64,000 nucleotides of DNA from Nissolia schottii (lineage: Eukaryota; Streptophyta; Magnoliopsida; Fabales; Fabaceae), in the NCBI GenBank assembly GCA_003254905.1, contig QANU01028716.1, positions 1 through 64,000 on the forward strand, given 5' to 3'. Positions 36,661-50,111 of this stretch are shown here, piece by piece. Under the pieces are notes generated by a model. The model saw only the letters and a program-made list of their open reading frames with translations. It searched no databases and was not told where the DNA came from. Position 1 is the stretch's first letter. The number at the start of each line of letters is the position of its first letter. Position numbers and translations under genes: made by a program.

Positions 36661-38690
36661 CTTGTCTTTCATAATCATTTCTTCTTTCATAACTTATAAC
36701 ACACTTAAGCAAAAATGACGATATAATCATATGCATGCATATTCAACATCATATGTTAGAAGATGAACATGTGAACATAATAGATTACAAGCATTTATTC
36801 ATAACAGTTATCATCATAAGCGTAATCATAAGCATGAATATCACTAGAACATTCATAAACATAATACATAAGGAGCATAAACAATCAATTTTAACATAAC
36901 ATAATAACAACAATAATTTGCGCAGCGTATGAACCATAATCGCAATACTCCATACTATAGTTATGTATTCTTGTAATGAACTCGAGGGCCACAAAAATCT
37001 TACTTTTCCACATAGACCAACTCAAACCAAGTATATCGCGATATCATTTCGTATCTTTATCTTTGAAAAAGGTTTCACCCTTAGAGACAAACTTATACGC
37101 AAAGGATTAGATAACTCAAACACTCAACATGAAAAACCAACCCTAGTCATAGGACTCTTTTATGGCTAAACCATAAAACCTACGAAATGGCTCATCGGGT
37201 CGATTTTTCACCATAGACTCCTTAACACATTTATTTTTATATCAACCAAGGAACACAAAAACATCAATGCATGTTAAAAATGCAAACTCTAACTTTAAAA
37301 TCCTATTATATACCAAAACCTACACAAACAACACACAAGGTCACACACTTGATTTTCTTATCAAAACTCTTGTCATAAAACACGTTTAAAACATCATTAG
37401 CGTATCAAAAATATCAATATTTTTTATCAAACAACCCTTAGCCTCAAGATACTCATTAAAACCAAGTTTATACCAGAAAATCATAACCCATCATAAACTC
37501 ATTTTTAGACAAAAACTCATTCACAAAGCGGGTCTAGAATCCTTTGAAGAGTACTCAAAAGGGGCAACAACGTATAATTTGAGGAATAACACATTTTTAA
37601 GGTCAAATCTCTTCACAAAACCCCCTTAGAGTTAGGTAAGGAACTCAAGAACAACAAAAGAAATAAAGCAACACTTGGGAACCTTGAGGGACCCTTAAAA
37701 CCAAATCTGTCCCTGAACCTTTAGGGGTGGAAAAACAACTTTATATAGTGAAAACAATATGGAAAACTCAAGTGAACCAAGGGAACTAAAAACACATGCA
37801 AGAACACACATAAACTCACAAGAAAATCCATTTTCCTCATACTATCTCAACCCAAAAGATCCCATTTTGTGGTGAACATCACAAGAAACTTACTTTACAT
37901 CAAATATGAAAAATATGCAAGGCCAATCTGCCTCTTGAACTCATGGGAAACTCGGTTCCTTCACTAGGAAACTCAAGACCAACACAAGACAACAAAACAC
38001 ACACATAGAAGGCCTATGCAACCCTATCATGACCCAAATGCTTCGGGGCTTGGATGGACATAAAAGGAAAAACCATGCAGAAACTAAATCCATGATTATT
38101 TTTGACATGCAAGAGCATAGAAAGTTTTCTATGCACTGGAAACCCATAAAAAATTTTCATTTTTCATACATGCATGCACCCAAAGACCTCATTTTCGTGA
38201 TGGGAAAGAAGAGGGAAATATTATACATTCAAAATCAGTTACATGTAGAGGGAAACAACAAACACATGCAATGAAAAACTCACATTTTTTCAAACAAAGA
38301 TTATGATTATGGATTTGGTTTAGGTTTAGGTTTGGTTATGAAAAACTCACATTTTTTCAAACAAAGATTATGATTACTGATAAATTTTTTAGATTTGGTT
38401 TAGGTCTCTATTTCTTTTTTGGCCTAAACACTTCAAAAATTACCTAGTTTTAGTCTTCGTAGCTTTTTTGAGTTTACTGTTAGTGAAACTTTGTTAACTA
38501 AAGTGTTACATTATTAAAGCCATGTTAGCAAAATAAATCTACTCAACCCATAACCTGACTCATAACTTGCTATTTGACTGAATTTGTCCTCCAAATCATG
38601 ACCCATCCACCATCTAAAATCAGGTGAAATAACAAAACACAGAACAATCGCTAGATTGTGAGCTCAACTGCAAATATATAAGGTGCTTAA
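36661..38690. other. Gene-free stretch, probably TE-derived
   Basis: A-rich on this strand, with no frame longer than about 80 codons and no family match. At its right end a 39-base string (atgaaaaactcacattttt and on) is repeated at 38271 and 38338, separated by telomere-like ggtttaggtttagg. Confidence 0.45.
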
Positions 38691-39290
38691 AATTAGAGAT
38701 AACAATGAGTATTTGTGAGATCGAGTACATGCCCCCCCACTACCCATACTCAGTATTTTTTCACCTGTATCCGTACACGTACCCATCATGATTACCAATT
38801 ATCCATACTCATGGGATTTGAATCCTCGTGGATATCTGCGAGAATTTGCTAAGATTTGTCAAAATTTCATAATTTTTTTGATAAAATCACTACCAAATAT
38901 ACTAATATATTACAATGACATTATAGATAAAAAATATGATAATTCATAAATAAAAAAAGGCTTAAACCCAATCTGGACAAACAAATCAAACAAAACTGGT
39001 CTCAAACTTGGGAGGGGGTGGGGCGGCTACATTACTTTAGTTTTGTTTGGTAAAGAAATAGGGCTTTTAGTTTATATATTTATATAAGTATAGATATTTT
39101 AATAATTTTACTTAATATGTATTTGCAGGTATCCATAGATTGGGTACCTTAATTTTTCTACTCATCTCCACTAATAATTGGGTATAGATATTGTCTCTAT
39201 AATTATAAAATTGTCCCATACTCGTACCTATCGCAAATAATACCTTATGAATATCTCGACTTTACAAATACCTACTATCATTCCTAATTA
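38691..39290. mobile_element. TIR element of about 600 bp, family uncertain
   Basis: The left end aattagagataacaatgagt, continuing to atttgtgagatcgagta, is matched on the right by the inverted aaatacctactatcattcct and gaatatctcgactttac. The arms pair imperfectly over about 45 bases. Flanking ttaaaat strings could be an 8-bp duplication of hAT type, but the match is not exact. No transposase frame is present. Confidence 0.6.
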
Positions 39291-42200
39291 AAATCCTTAC
39301 CAAGTGTGTTTAGGATAATTGTAAGCAAATCTCAAATTTGAATTTTTTGGATTATAGTAAGTGCAGTGACAAACACCTCACAACTTCAAACCGAGAGCAC
39401 TCCATGTCTCATGCATCTTTCATCATTGACCCACCAAATCAAAGATAAATATTTGTGTATTCATGGAACATATGAAATGTGTGTTGGATTATCATTATTA
39501 ATTATTGATTATAATTTGAGTTTTAAATTTTATTTATTAATATAATAAAAATCTTTATAATGTTAACCTATGAAATTTTTTTTACATTAGTATAAATAAT
39601 TATTTTTTTCTCTGATTCATTTACAAATTATACATATTAAAATATTTGATTTAATAATTAATATTATTTATAAAATACATATTAAATATCTTATACCACA
39701 CAAGTATTTCTTTCAAATTAAATACGGACAGGCTCTAATCTTGTTTTCTTCCCCTTCCATCCCCGTAAGTCAAAGTTTTCCCTTTTCCAATGTCACCTCC
39801 ATCAGCCCCCACGTGTCCCTTCACGGCAGCATCCCACTTCCACCTGGAAAATAAACAAAGAGATAAATAATAACCAATCATATTTATTTCTTTACATTAT
39901 TTTTAAAAAAATATTTGTGATTCATTGACCGTATATGTATTACCGCCATCCAACCAAATTATTTGATACGAATAACTTTTCGGTGGTGATGAGAAAAATC
40001 AATTGCCTTTTTCTTTTACTACCAGAATATTTTGATAATGAGACTAAGTGCTCTAATTAATATACTTTATCTCACATTTCACATGCGCATACGAATTAGG
40101 CAATTTTTTACTCTATTTTAACCTTTTTGTTGTGTGTATTTTATCTTTTTTCAAAATATTTGAATACACGATTTTCTGACACATAATTAAGAAAAATATC
40201 ATTTAAATTATATTAGAGTCTTACATTAATTAAAGATAAGACTTGAATAAATTTGATAATTATAAGACATTTCATTAGTTAACTTTTAAGGTTGAGTTAA
40301 GTCACTCAATTTTTAATATAGTATTACAATCTTACTTAAAAATAAAGTCTAGATAAACTTTATAAGTGTGAGACATCTCTCACCCGATAAATTAACTTTT
40401 AAAGTTGATTTAAGTTATTCAATTCTTAATAAGCTACTAACTTGTGATGAAAACCAAATAATTTTTCAATCCAAATGGATGCTACGTATGAGGGTGGGAC
40501 ACACACTATGACCAGTACATCATCATCCTACGGTTGCTATTTGTATACGAAATTAAAGGGTCATGATCGTTTAACAAACGAGTATGCAATTAGCCACGCC
40601 ACACGTTAATATCTGCCAGCAAGGCCTGCCTCTGCCCCCAAAATGGAAAAGGGCAAATCACCACGCAGCAGGAGCATCATCATCCAACGCACCCATACAT
40701 CACAATCACATGCATACATACCTTTTTTATATTCATATGAGAGGTCTTTTTTTTTAGTTCTTTTATCAGGAGTATCGATATATTGTAAGAATTAATAATT
40801 TAATTCGATAATAATATAAAAATATTTGAAACTCTTGTGGAAACATCACAATTAAACTTCCAAAAAAATATTGTTTAAAATGAAAAGAAAAAAAAAAGGG
40901 CACACATGACATGGATGATGGATGGATAGAGGTGGTCCCGAATCCCGAGCAGATATCGAGGCTGACTGTCGGTGAGTGGTGGTCCTGCCTACCACTGACG
41001 TGTTCCACGTTAGTGGACTCTACCAAGTGCTGTGGGTCCCACAAGCAACACGCAACAAACTCCTACGTGTGTCTCTCTCCAACAACGCGTCGATGACCAA
41101 ACGTAATAAATCAACTTACCTTTTTTTTATTTTTTTTTAATATATAAATGACGCTTAATATTTTTAAAAATATATTAATAAAAAGATATCAAATGTAATT
41201 TATTAAAATAAATAAAAGTAATTTATAATTTAATAAGTTAAATTTTTAAATAGTTTTTTTCGTGTAATTTTTTATTTATCATTTATAAATAAATAAATTA
41301 TAAATAAGTATAAAAAAATAAATTCTGAATAAGTTGCTGATTATTTTTTTATTTACGAAATTGTGTGAAACGTTACTTTTAATGTCTTGTAATCTTGATT
41401 ACTTAAGCCTTTCAATAAGTGCACTTCCTGAAAAATCAAATGCGTGTCTACATTTTAAGAGAAAACTTGGAATATAAGTATGGATAATTAAGATAATTTT
41501 CTTAGTTTAAAGAGAGGAAGACCTCCACACACACATATACTTAACCTCAACTTCTAATACAATAAAATAAAGACTAAACCTTTTTTTTTCTTATTTTTAT
41601 TCATAGGAAGCGGGTTATATTTATACGACATCATAATAATTTAAAACATTTTTTAATGACACACGTCACTATCTAATTTGCTCTCAAGAACATTTCTCTA
41701 AATATTTTTATTCCTATTTATCATAATATCTATCATCTTTATCTAAAATATTGTTAATTATTCTAATTTCATCTATTAGAGACCAACTTACCATCCGTGC
41801 AACATTATTTCGCTTCTTACATAAGTATACCGTTGTGTGTGTGTATTTTGCATCAGTACTACTCATATTAGCATTAGCTAAAGAAGGACATGAAAAAATT
41901 ATGAAAAAACAAAAATCTAATTACTAACAATTTCAGTATGCACATATATAATTTATAATAACTAAAATATTATGTTATTGTCTGATTAATGTAGTTAATT
42001 TTACATAAACTAAATATATGCTAATATTACAAATATATACACAGTCCACCTAAAAAAATATTACAAATTTTGTATGATAGGAATAGTCATTATAAATTCG
42101 CTTTGACGTGATAATGCATTTGGCCTTTGACCAAATTAGAAAGTGCTGAAAGAATGTAATTAATGTGAGGGTTAATGAAATTTCAGGTACTCGTCAACTA

Positions 42201-45200
42201 AAAAATGAGTTAGGTTGGTTAGTTCGACAGGATTTCACTCCAAAACAGGCGATAGAGAAATCAAGTGGTGGTGTTTTTTAGTTTAAAGAGAAAAAAAAAT
42301 GAACAAAAATAATTTAAATCGACGGGTTTTAGTTTGTCGTATAAGGAGTCGTGCAGGGATTGTCGGGCCATGCATAATTTCTTTCTAAAAAATTTTATTA
42401 GTTGATATTACTGAATGAATAAAGCTTGAAAATGTTTTTTGATATTTGTTTTACTTGGATAAAAGCTTGAAACTTGCAAACAATTTACCCATGTAATAAG
42501 GTGTAAAAATATTTTTTTTAAAATATAAGTTTATATATAAAACTTGCATGTCTTCCATCGAATTTAAGAATCCAAGGCAAGCTGTGACAGATATACCATT
42601 TTGCGGTGGTTCGAAACCGCCGCTAACTCCAAATAGAAACCGCTACTGAACACAATTTTTTCTTGACAATGGGCAGAAGATCAACGATATGAGCCAGCCC
42701 CATTCACTTGCAAAAACACTTTTAATAAAAGTAAGAAAATGTTAGTTTTTTATAAAATTATTTCGAAATATTTTTTAAAATAATGCCCTAATGCTTAGGA
42801 ATGAAAAGGCTCTTTGTTATAAAAAGTGCTTGGAGTGAAGTGAATGAGCCTTGCAAGATTATATTACGACTATAAAGTTCAAAATATATTTACTTTTTGT
42901 TCAGGTAGCATATTATTCGATGATTTTGCACAAAAATATATAGCTCCAAAAAACAAAAGTAAAACCATATGTAGTGGAGATCGTCACTTTCGTTTGATGA
43001 ATTTTTTATACGAACACAAATCTAATATTTTAAATTGGGGTAAACATGTGTTTTATCAAACACTTTTTAGTCTCAAAAAATAAAACATACTTTTTTATAT
43101 ATGTTTAAATTTGTTTAATAAAAAATTTCTATCTCATATTTGATGTGACGTATGTATTAAAATGTCCATACATATGACATTATAGATTTGAAAGCTTCCA
43201 TGAAAGAAGAAGATAATTGGATTAAAGATTTGCAAAAACACGAGGAAATAAAAAAAGAGACATGACTAAGCAGGAAAAAAAAAATCCTAGTAAAAAGGCC
43301 CACAAACACATCAAATCAAAATCCACCACAAAGGGGGCGAGGGGGGAAGAGATGCAATTTTTCGCTTGAATTAACTTTGTTTTATTTTACAAAGCAAATG
43401 AATAAAAGAGATGGTTTTTTTTTTTGTAGTTTCATTAATGTCGGGGAATAATAATAATAATAATAATAATAATATTAAAATTGTTTGTTAAGATAGCATA
43501 AGAACATAATTATACACATGCGATGGATAACATAGATTAAGTTGTAAAACTAATCTGTGTGGCCAAAATATATTCGACTTGATTTGTGATCCTTTGTCAT
43601 TGGCTGCAGTCTTAAAAGGTGTTTGTGGGTCAAGTTGGAAGGTTCAATTTCGCTCAATTTCATTATGAATATTTTTATTCAAGCAAACTACCTTCATATG
43701 AATTTGAATTGTTACTTGAGATAATATTATTTTATATATAATCTAATTATGTAATATTGTATGTTTTCAAACTAGTTGGTGCAAAATTTAATTACTTTTG
43801 ATAATGTGTTGATAAGTGATTAAATTGTCGTGTAAAATTATTTTTACTTATATAATGTATAATAATTAAATTCACGTTCCACTTCTTCCAAGATATCCTT
43901 TCATAATTAATTCAAAATTAAAAAATTTGAAAAAAAAAAAAGGAAAATGTGTTTTTTTTTCTGTCAATATTTTGTAGTGTATTTATCCATTCCCACTTAA
44001 TTTATTTATTTTTAATGATTTTAAAATTAAATTCATCGAACTTTGTCTTCATTTCATATTTCATTGATTTTAACGAATTTTTTACTAGTTAAATCATTTG
44101 TAATAACTAACTTGTAAGGAGTTTCAATGGCCATTTGAGTCACTTTTTCACAAATATTACATTAAAATAATATTAGTTTATTATATTAGATAGTATGATA
44201 CATGTAAAAAAAATTATATGATACATCAATATATCACATTAAATCATAAACTAATGACAAAATTTAATGAATTTAATCTTAAAGACTGTTAAAAATAAAT
44301 AAAGTAGAAAGAGGTAAATGTCTCACAGGGCACCAAATAAACCACCAAATGAAAATAATCATGTAAATATCAAATCAAACCCAAGTTTTTTTTAATCTTG
44401 ATTGAACTACTCACATTTAAGTTTTATTAATACTCTAACTTAAGGCCCTCTGATCAGGAGTAGGAATCTCATTGTGAGAATTTTCGTCAATCTTAAAGCT
44501 CAAATGAAAAACTACTAGTTAAGGGTTATGGAATCAATACCCAACACCATCTTAACTAATTCTATGTTTGTTTTAAAAAAGAAAATAATAAATAATAAGT
44601 AAACTCTAAATAAATAAAATTATTTGGAAGACTTAAGTTTTTTCTTATAAATTCACATACACATCTCAATCATACATTTGTGATAATCTTCATTTGAAAG
44701 TAAAGAAATAAATAGAGATTATGACAAACAAGTTTGTCAAAATCGAAATCTTACGTAAAATCAAATGCACAAAATATATAAAAACGTAAAATATGAAATC
44801 GTAACACAATTTAAATTATAAAATAATCTAATTCAAATAATAATAGTAAAATTAACTAACTTCTTCAAACTTGTAAAATCACAAAATTTTAAAATTAAAA
44901 TCAAAATTTTACTAACCTTAACTATAAATGTATAATTAAAATGTGCAAGGACATTTATAAGGTAAAAACTTAGATCTCCAATCATTACTCATGAAAAATC
45001 CAGTCCCAACTCAAACCCAAGTTGCACATTAAAATAAATAAAAAATAAAACAGCAGAGAATGGCACGTGACTGGGCCTTGGTGGGGTATGACGGCAGCGT
45101 TTAGAGGGGACACGTCATGGACAAACCGTGACCGTTGATTAGCTGGAACAATCCACGGCGATGCGATTTTCACGGTGGATCTTGCATGTGACTGGACTCT

Positions 45201-45700
45201 CTGACGTGGTCTCGTTTTTTTTTCTTCCAATTTTCTTACCGACAGCATGACGTGTCTCCGCAATCACATGCTCTTTATTACGCAACACACATTGTGGGCC
45301 CCATCTCTCCTTTTTATTGAAATGACGAAATTGCCCCTACCCGCCGCTTTCTCTGAGCTGTTTTTTGCGGTTTTGAATTTTTATATTTTTCGGTGTTCAC
45401 ATTTGTGAACGTTGGGTTTTTGTTAGGATGTCATGTCAGCCAACATTGTTACTGTATAGGAAGAGAAATCATAATTATTGTAAATAATTTATATCATTTG
45501 AGTGTATTTTTTTAAAATTGTATAAAAGAATTGTCATAATTGTTGCTTTTGGGATTGAGGGTATGTTTGGAAGGTGGTTTGGATGGACTGAAACTTGAGT
45601 TAAAACTGTTGTTATTGGCCTCTTTGCATTTCTATGGTTGCAATATAAGTTATATACTAAAATATAGCTTGAAACACAAAATTATAATTATATGGGCCGG
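39291..45700. other. AT-rich desert with promoter-like islands
   Basis: No gene is recognisable over 6.4 kb. Most is AT-rich with short homopolymers and a (TAA)n run at about 43448-43473. Three patches are clearly richer in G and C: 39740-39850 (with CACGTGTCCC), 40470-41100 (with TGACGTG and CCACGT) and 45050-45370 (with CACGTGAC, GACGTGG and CGTCA). They resemble plant promoter sequence but have no gene beside them. An inverted ggttcgaaaccgcc sequence near 42606-42650 may be another repeat. Confidence 0.5.
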
Positions 45701-45701
45701 A

Positions 45702-45914
45702 GTCTGAATTTTACACAGCCAGTGGCGAATTCAGACATTTATAAAAAAAAAAAGGTCTGAATTTGCCACACCTTGTGGCGAATTCAGATTTTTTTTTTAA
45801 AAAAAGAAAAATATCTGAATTCGTCACAGGGTGTGGCGAATTCAAGCTTTTTTAAAAATTAAAAAAAAAACGTCTGAGGGTCTGAATTCGTCACAACTTG
45901 TGGCGAATTCAGAC
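45702..45914. repeat. Array of four imperfect hairpins (GTCTGAATTCG...)
   Basis: Four units of 34-35 bases lie at 45702-45735, 45755-45789, 45813-45846 and 45880-45914. Each is an inverted repeat built from gtctgaattcg(t/c)cac and its complement gtggcgaattcagac around a 3-7 base centre, and A-rich linkers separate them. The last unit is nearly perfect. The array is bordered by tatgggccgg and tttgggccatat. No coding meaning. Confidence 0.9.
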
Positions 45915-46392
45915 CTAGGACCATACAAATGTAAATTTTTTACATGGACCATATTATGAGAAATTAATCATTTGGGCCATATATATATATATAATAAATC
46001 CGTTGTTATTAGTACTTAAAATTGTAAATTTGGACGACTTTATTACTTTAGATTTAAAAGTTAACTTTTTAATGTTTGAAAATGTAAATGGTTGGTTGAA
46101 TTAATCTTTTTGTGATTGAAACATTACTTGGAGTTTTGTTCGCACTTAAAACATTTCTGCTAAAACAACTTTATCTGTAGCACACGTTTCTACAACTTCA
46201 TTGGCAGTCATATACGTGTGTGTTTTGTCCCAATTTGATTATTTGCAACTTTTACTGTCACATCTTTATTCAATATAACAAAAACAAAAATGTGATGATC
46301 CATCATACTTACCATTTTAAATATCAAAATCAACATTAACTTACTGAAATTTCATGAGAGAATGAATTCATCTTATTCCAACAAAAACCAAA

Positions 46393-46430
46393 GAATGCTA
46401 ATATCTGCTAACATGCTAATATCTGCTAAC
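46393..46430. repeat. Short tandem duplication
   Basis: The string atgctaatatctgctaac occurs twice in a row just before the SINE target site. Simple local duplication. Confidence 0.8.
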
Positions 46431-46448
46431 AATTACTATGAATTATAT

Positions 46449-46545
46449 TTTTAGGTTGTCTGCCCGGTATCTAACACAATGTCTCGAACTCGGGACCTTG
46501 CTTAAGCGATACCAAGCCGCTTACCACTTGGACTAACCCCGTTGG
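46449..46545 (-). mobile_element. Very short tRNA-like SINE with perfect target duplications
   Basis: On the - strand the 97-base unit begins CCAACGGGGTTAGTCCAAG, has a box A (TTAGTCCAAGTGG) and a box B (CGAGTTCGAGAC) spaced as in tRNA genes, and ends ACAACCTAAAA. It is flanked by an identical 16-base sequence, ttactatgaattatat, at 46433-46448 and 46546-46561. Internal RNA polymerase III boxes, an A-rich 3' end and long target duplications are the signature of SINE retroposition. It is shorter than the Au SINEs in this window and does not match them outside the tRNA head. Identical duplications imply a fairly recent insertion. Confidence 0.8.
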
Positions 46546-47007
46546 TTACTATGAATTATATGATAAAACTAGTTCTAGTGCCAACCAATTTTAAGAAACG
46601 TTGTCTAATTAATTGATCTAGTCTCACACAGGTTGAGATTATGTTACTTTTAGGCCCATAAAAGAAATATACATGTGCATTGTTTTTTTTGAAAAAAAAG
46701 AGGTCCTTTGAAAGACAAGATATTCGCTTCACCAAAAGGAACTTTAGATTGATATGATCTATGGATCGTTCCTCTATAACCTGAAATGGTATTCGAAACA
46801 TATCAAGTTATCATCATGAGTTTGAAGTTATAATCAGATCATACTGTAAATTCAAAAGTGTTTAGTATCACATCCTTGTAGGCAAAACTCATTTTAAGAG
46901 TTAAGTTGAGAGTTTAATTTTAAAATAATATCAGATTTTATGTCCTATGTTTTATAGTGAACCACTTGTGCAAACATATTATTCCACAAACTTCACATTC
47001 GATATTA

Positions 47008-47266
47008 TTTCCCTTGTCCATGTTTTTTTTTTTTTTGGACAAAACACACATATTAAAAAATTATTTAATGAATATTGAGATAAAAAATAACATAAAGTGT
47101 ATTAAGTAATTAGTGTTATAATTATTAGATGTCCTTGAGAAGATGAGATATAACAGTGATATAATTGGAAAAAAGACATTTATTGTTTTCTTAATCTAAT
47201 CAAATGATAAATAATGTTGGACAAAATTTTGCATAAAAAATGACAACAAAAAGTGGACGGAGGGAG
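47008..47266. mobile_element. Stowaway-like MITE
   Basis: The right end reads gtggacggagggagta, the complement of the Stowaway terminus TACTCCCTCCGTCCAC, and the left end ta tttcccttgtcc is a decayed copy of the same terminus. TA is present on both sides, as Tc1/mariner-derived MITEs require. No coding sequence. A second decayed terminus, ctatctcattctcaaataat, begins near 47289. Confidence 0.7.
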
Positions 47267-47299
47267 TACTTAGATAATATAGTACTACTATCTCATTCT

Positions 47300-49900
47300 C
47301 AAATAATTGTTCACTTTCCATTTTGCACATATATAAAAATATGACTGAAAAGTCTCAAAGTTAATAAAATTTTATAATACTTTACAAAATTACCACTATT
47401 AATTTTTATATTTATAATTCTATCTCTCTTCCGTTATTTTCATTAAATATAATTTTAGCTATAACTTTTAGGGTTAAAGTCCACTAAAATTTTAGAAAGA
47501 CAAAATTATTACTAATAAATTCATACTTTAATTCGCATATTTATCTCTACTTATGCTTGCATATATGTGTGTGTTTTGTTTTATTGGTTTGCTCACAAGA
47601 CAAGATTTGTACTCCAAAAAGTTAGATCGTCACGATTGTCTTGAATATATAAATATACACACACACAATGTATTGCATATGATGCATATGAACTTTCTTT
47701 CGTTGTTTTGATTTAATGACAAAGCAAACATGACACTATCCCAATTCTTATATGGTTTTATCATAACCTACTTTTCCTCTCCATCCAACAATTTTATCAT
47801 GTAACTAAAAATTATGTAATTCCTTTCTAGCATTTTAGTGTGATAGGGTAGACAAAAGCTTCGTAGTCAGAACAATTTTGTCTGACTTCTATTGTTGAAT
47901 TAAATGTTATATTAGTGGAATGGATACTTCATCTTTTGTTTATTTATGCCTTTTTCTTTGTTGCTATTTGACGTTTTGATCTTAAAATTTTGACATAATT
48001 TTGGCACACTATTAAATCAAATACTTTAATTGTGTAGCTTTGTCACTTTTAACCTATTTAACCAAAGAGTAAGTATGTCAAGAACTAATAGCTCAAGTAA
48101 CATATCATTTAGTCTAATGTCAAGGGGCAACTTAAAAGAATCGTATTCAACAACGATAGACAATGGAATAGTGGTGGCGAACACCTAACAGACAATGGCA
48201 GTATGCGACCAACGTACGACAAGAAGCAAGCATCAAGTTATAAACAAGCGACAAACACTCGACGGTGGATGGCAAGTGACAAAGAGTGGTGATAAATTTA
48301 GTAAAGAAGAGAGTCAATTAAGAATGATAATCGGTCAGATTAGAGCCCAGATAATACCCTCATTGTCTCTAATATCTGTCTTAGATAGAAATTATCTTCC
48401 ATCACCAAACCTCAGTAAAAAAGTTCTCCACCATTTTGGTGACTTTGTAAAAGTGTGATTGGGACAGAGAAATAGTGATGATATGGGCATATACGTGTCT
48501 TAACACATTGTCAGTGGTCCACTTCTATGATTAATGTAAAAAAAGGAAAAAGAAAAAATGAATTAATTTTCTTACTGATTGCAATTTGAAAGGGCCATTC
48601 TAGAAGCATCCAAGGAGCCCATGTCACTTTTATATTTCCCAATAGAGCCATTTGCATTGGAAAATCTTATGGCCCTTCGTTTGCACTAAAATTTGTTAAG
48701 TTGGCAGTTCAAGCTCTTGGATTTTAAATTATGAGCCCATATCTGCAATAAATTGGATCTTGACTCCACAAATGTATGTCACGGCCCCAAAAAAAAGGGA
48801 ATGTTTTACATTTTTGGGTGAAGGGTATCTACTGCAGACACCATGAACTAAGCAATGCTTTGCATGATACACCCCTTTTAGCCATTGCAAGTGAACAAGT
48901 ATTAGCACTGCTAAACATGATGATCATGGTAATGCACAAAATCAAAGGTGCCACCATAGACCATATGCCCTTATTTTTATGATTCCAATATTTATAAACC
49001 AACCATATGGGTACCTTGTTATTTGTACTATGAAATAGGTAACATAAATCTACTAATTGCTGGTTTCAGTTTGCAACTTTTATGCTTCTATAATAGTTCG
49101 AATACATCTATATTTGAAAAAGAAATTTATTTCTATATACTAGCGGCATAGAACAATTTATGGTTTAAGGTTCACATAGAGATTTTTGAGATAATGAATG
49201 TGAGACTTAATCACTTTTACTAATGTGTTAATATATAATTGGATGATAGTGTAAATCATACATATACATTAATCTAAAAAAAAGTTATCATATAGAATTT
49301 GGATATATATATATATATATATATATGTTATATATATGTTATGAGTATGTTCTAATGCTTCAATTTAAAGATTCAAATGAAGATTCCTTCAGATCAAACA
49401 CAAACAAGAATTAATGATTGGACTTAAGGTTTGGAGTATAGCTTTTCCGGTGCAGGCAAAGAAGAGAGCCACACCACACTTAATTTTAATTAAGAAAAAT
49501 TAAACAAATAGCCAAGTTTTGCCGTCCTGCATGATGCAAAAATTGCAACCATCATTTGTGTTTGTTTTTAGTAACCAAAACCAACCTGGCACACATAAAT
49601 GGACAAGGGATAGGAATGAAAAAGGGGTTAGGGGAATCGTAAAAACATAGTTTGATATATGTTTAAATATTCCTAATCCTAACAAAGGAATCAAAATGAA
49701 AACAAAAACATGACATCAATATTCCATTAAGACCAAAGATAGTGAGAATATAAAACATGTGTATACTTATATATATAAATATGCTTTGTTTGTTCTCTTG
49801 CTGTCCTGCACAATTTTGTTCTGCTGATAAGGATCAAGTTCAAAAGCAAACATCATTTTATGTACTAATTCAATTTGCATGAAAAAGTTTAACAATACTA
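47300..49900. other. Intergenic, AT-rich
   Basis: No gene or RNA recognised. An 87-codon frame at 48195-48458 on the + strand lacks family resemblance. A (TA)n run lies at about 49303-49326. Confidence 0.5.
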
Positions 49901-49904
49901 CATA

Positions 49905-50078
49905 AAAAGACAACCTGTGCACGGGGCTCTCACTTGATGGGGTTTGGGAAAGGGTAGACATACACAACCCTACCCCTAAGAGCTGAAAGGCCGATTCCAG
50001 AATTTGAACCTCGTGACTTCCACATCACAATGAATTAGCAACCTTGCTATTGCATCGAGACTCACCCTCTCAATGATA
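49905..50078 (-). mobile_element. Au-type SINE downstream of the DUF1191 gene
   Basis: On the - strand: GAGGGTGAGTCTCGATGCAA at the head, a box-B-like GAGGTTCAAATTCTGG, then TAGGGTTGTGTATGTCTACCC and the tail-side GAGAGCCCCGTGCAC. This is an Au SINE, better preserved than the copy at 24690. It ends about 35 bases beyond the DUF1191 stop codon and so may be part of that gene's 3'UTR. Confidence 0.85.
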
Positions 50079-50111
50079 GTAAAATCAGGAAATTGGTAGC
50101 AACCAAGCTAA

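Noticed and set aside
44985-45263. 92-codon frame on the - strand
   Set aside because: It falls in a GC-richer promoter-like patch and has no family match, no supporting exons and a hydrophobic tail from AT-rich DNA.
48195-48458. 87-codon frame on the + strand
   Set aside because: No family match, and it starts in repeat-like sequence (gacaatggcag, acaacgatagacaatgg).
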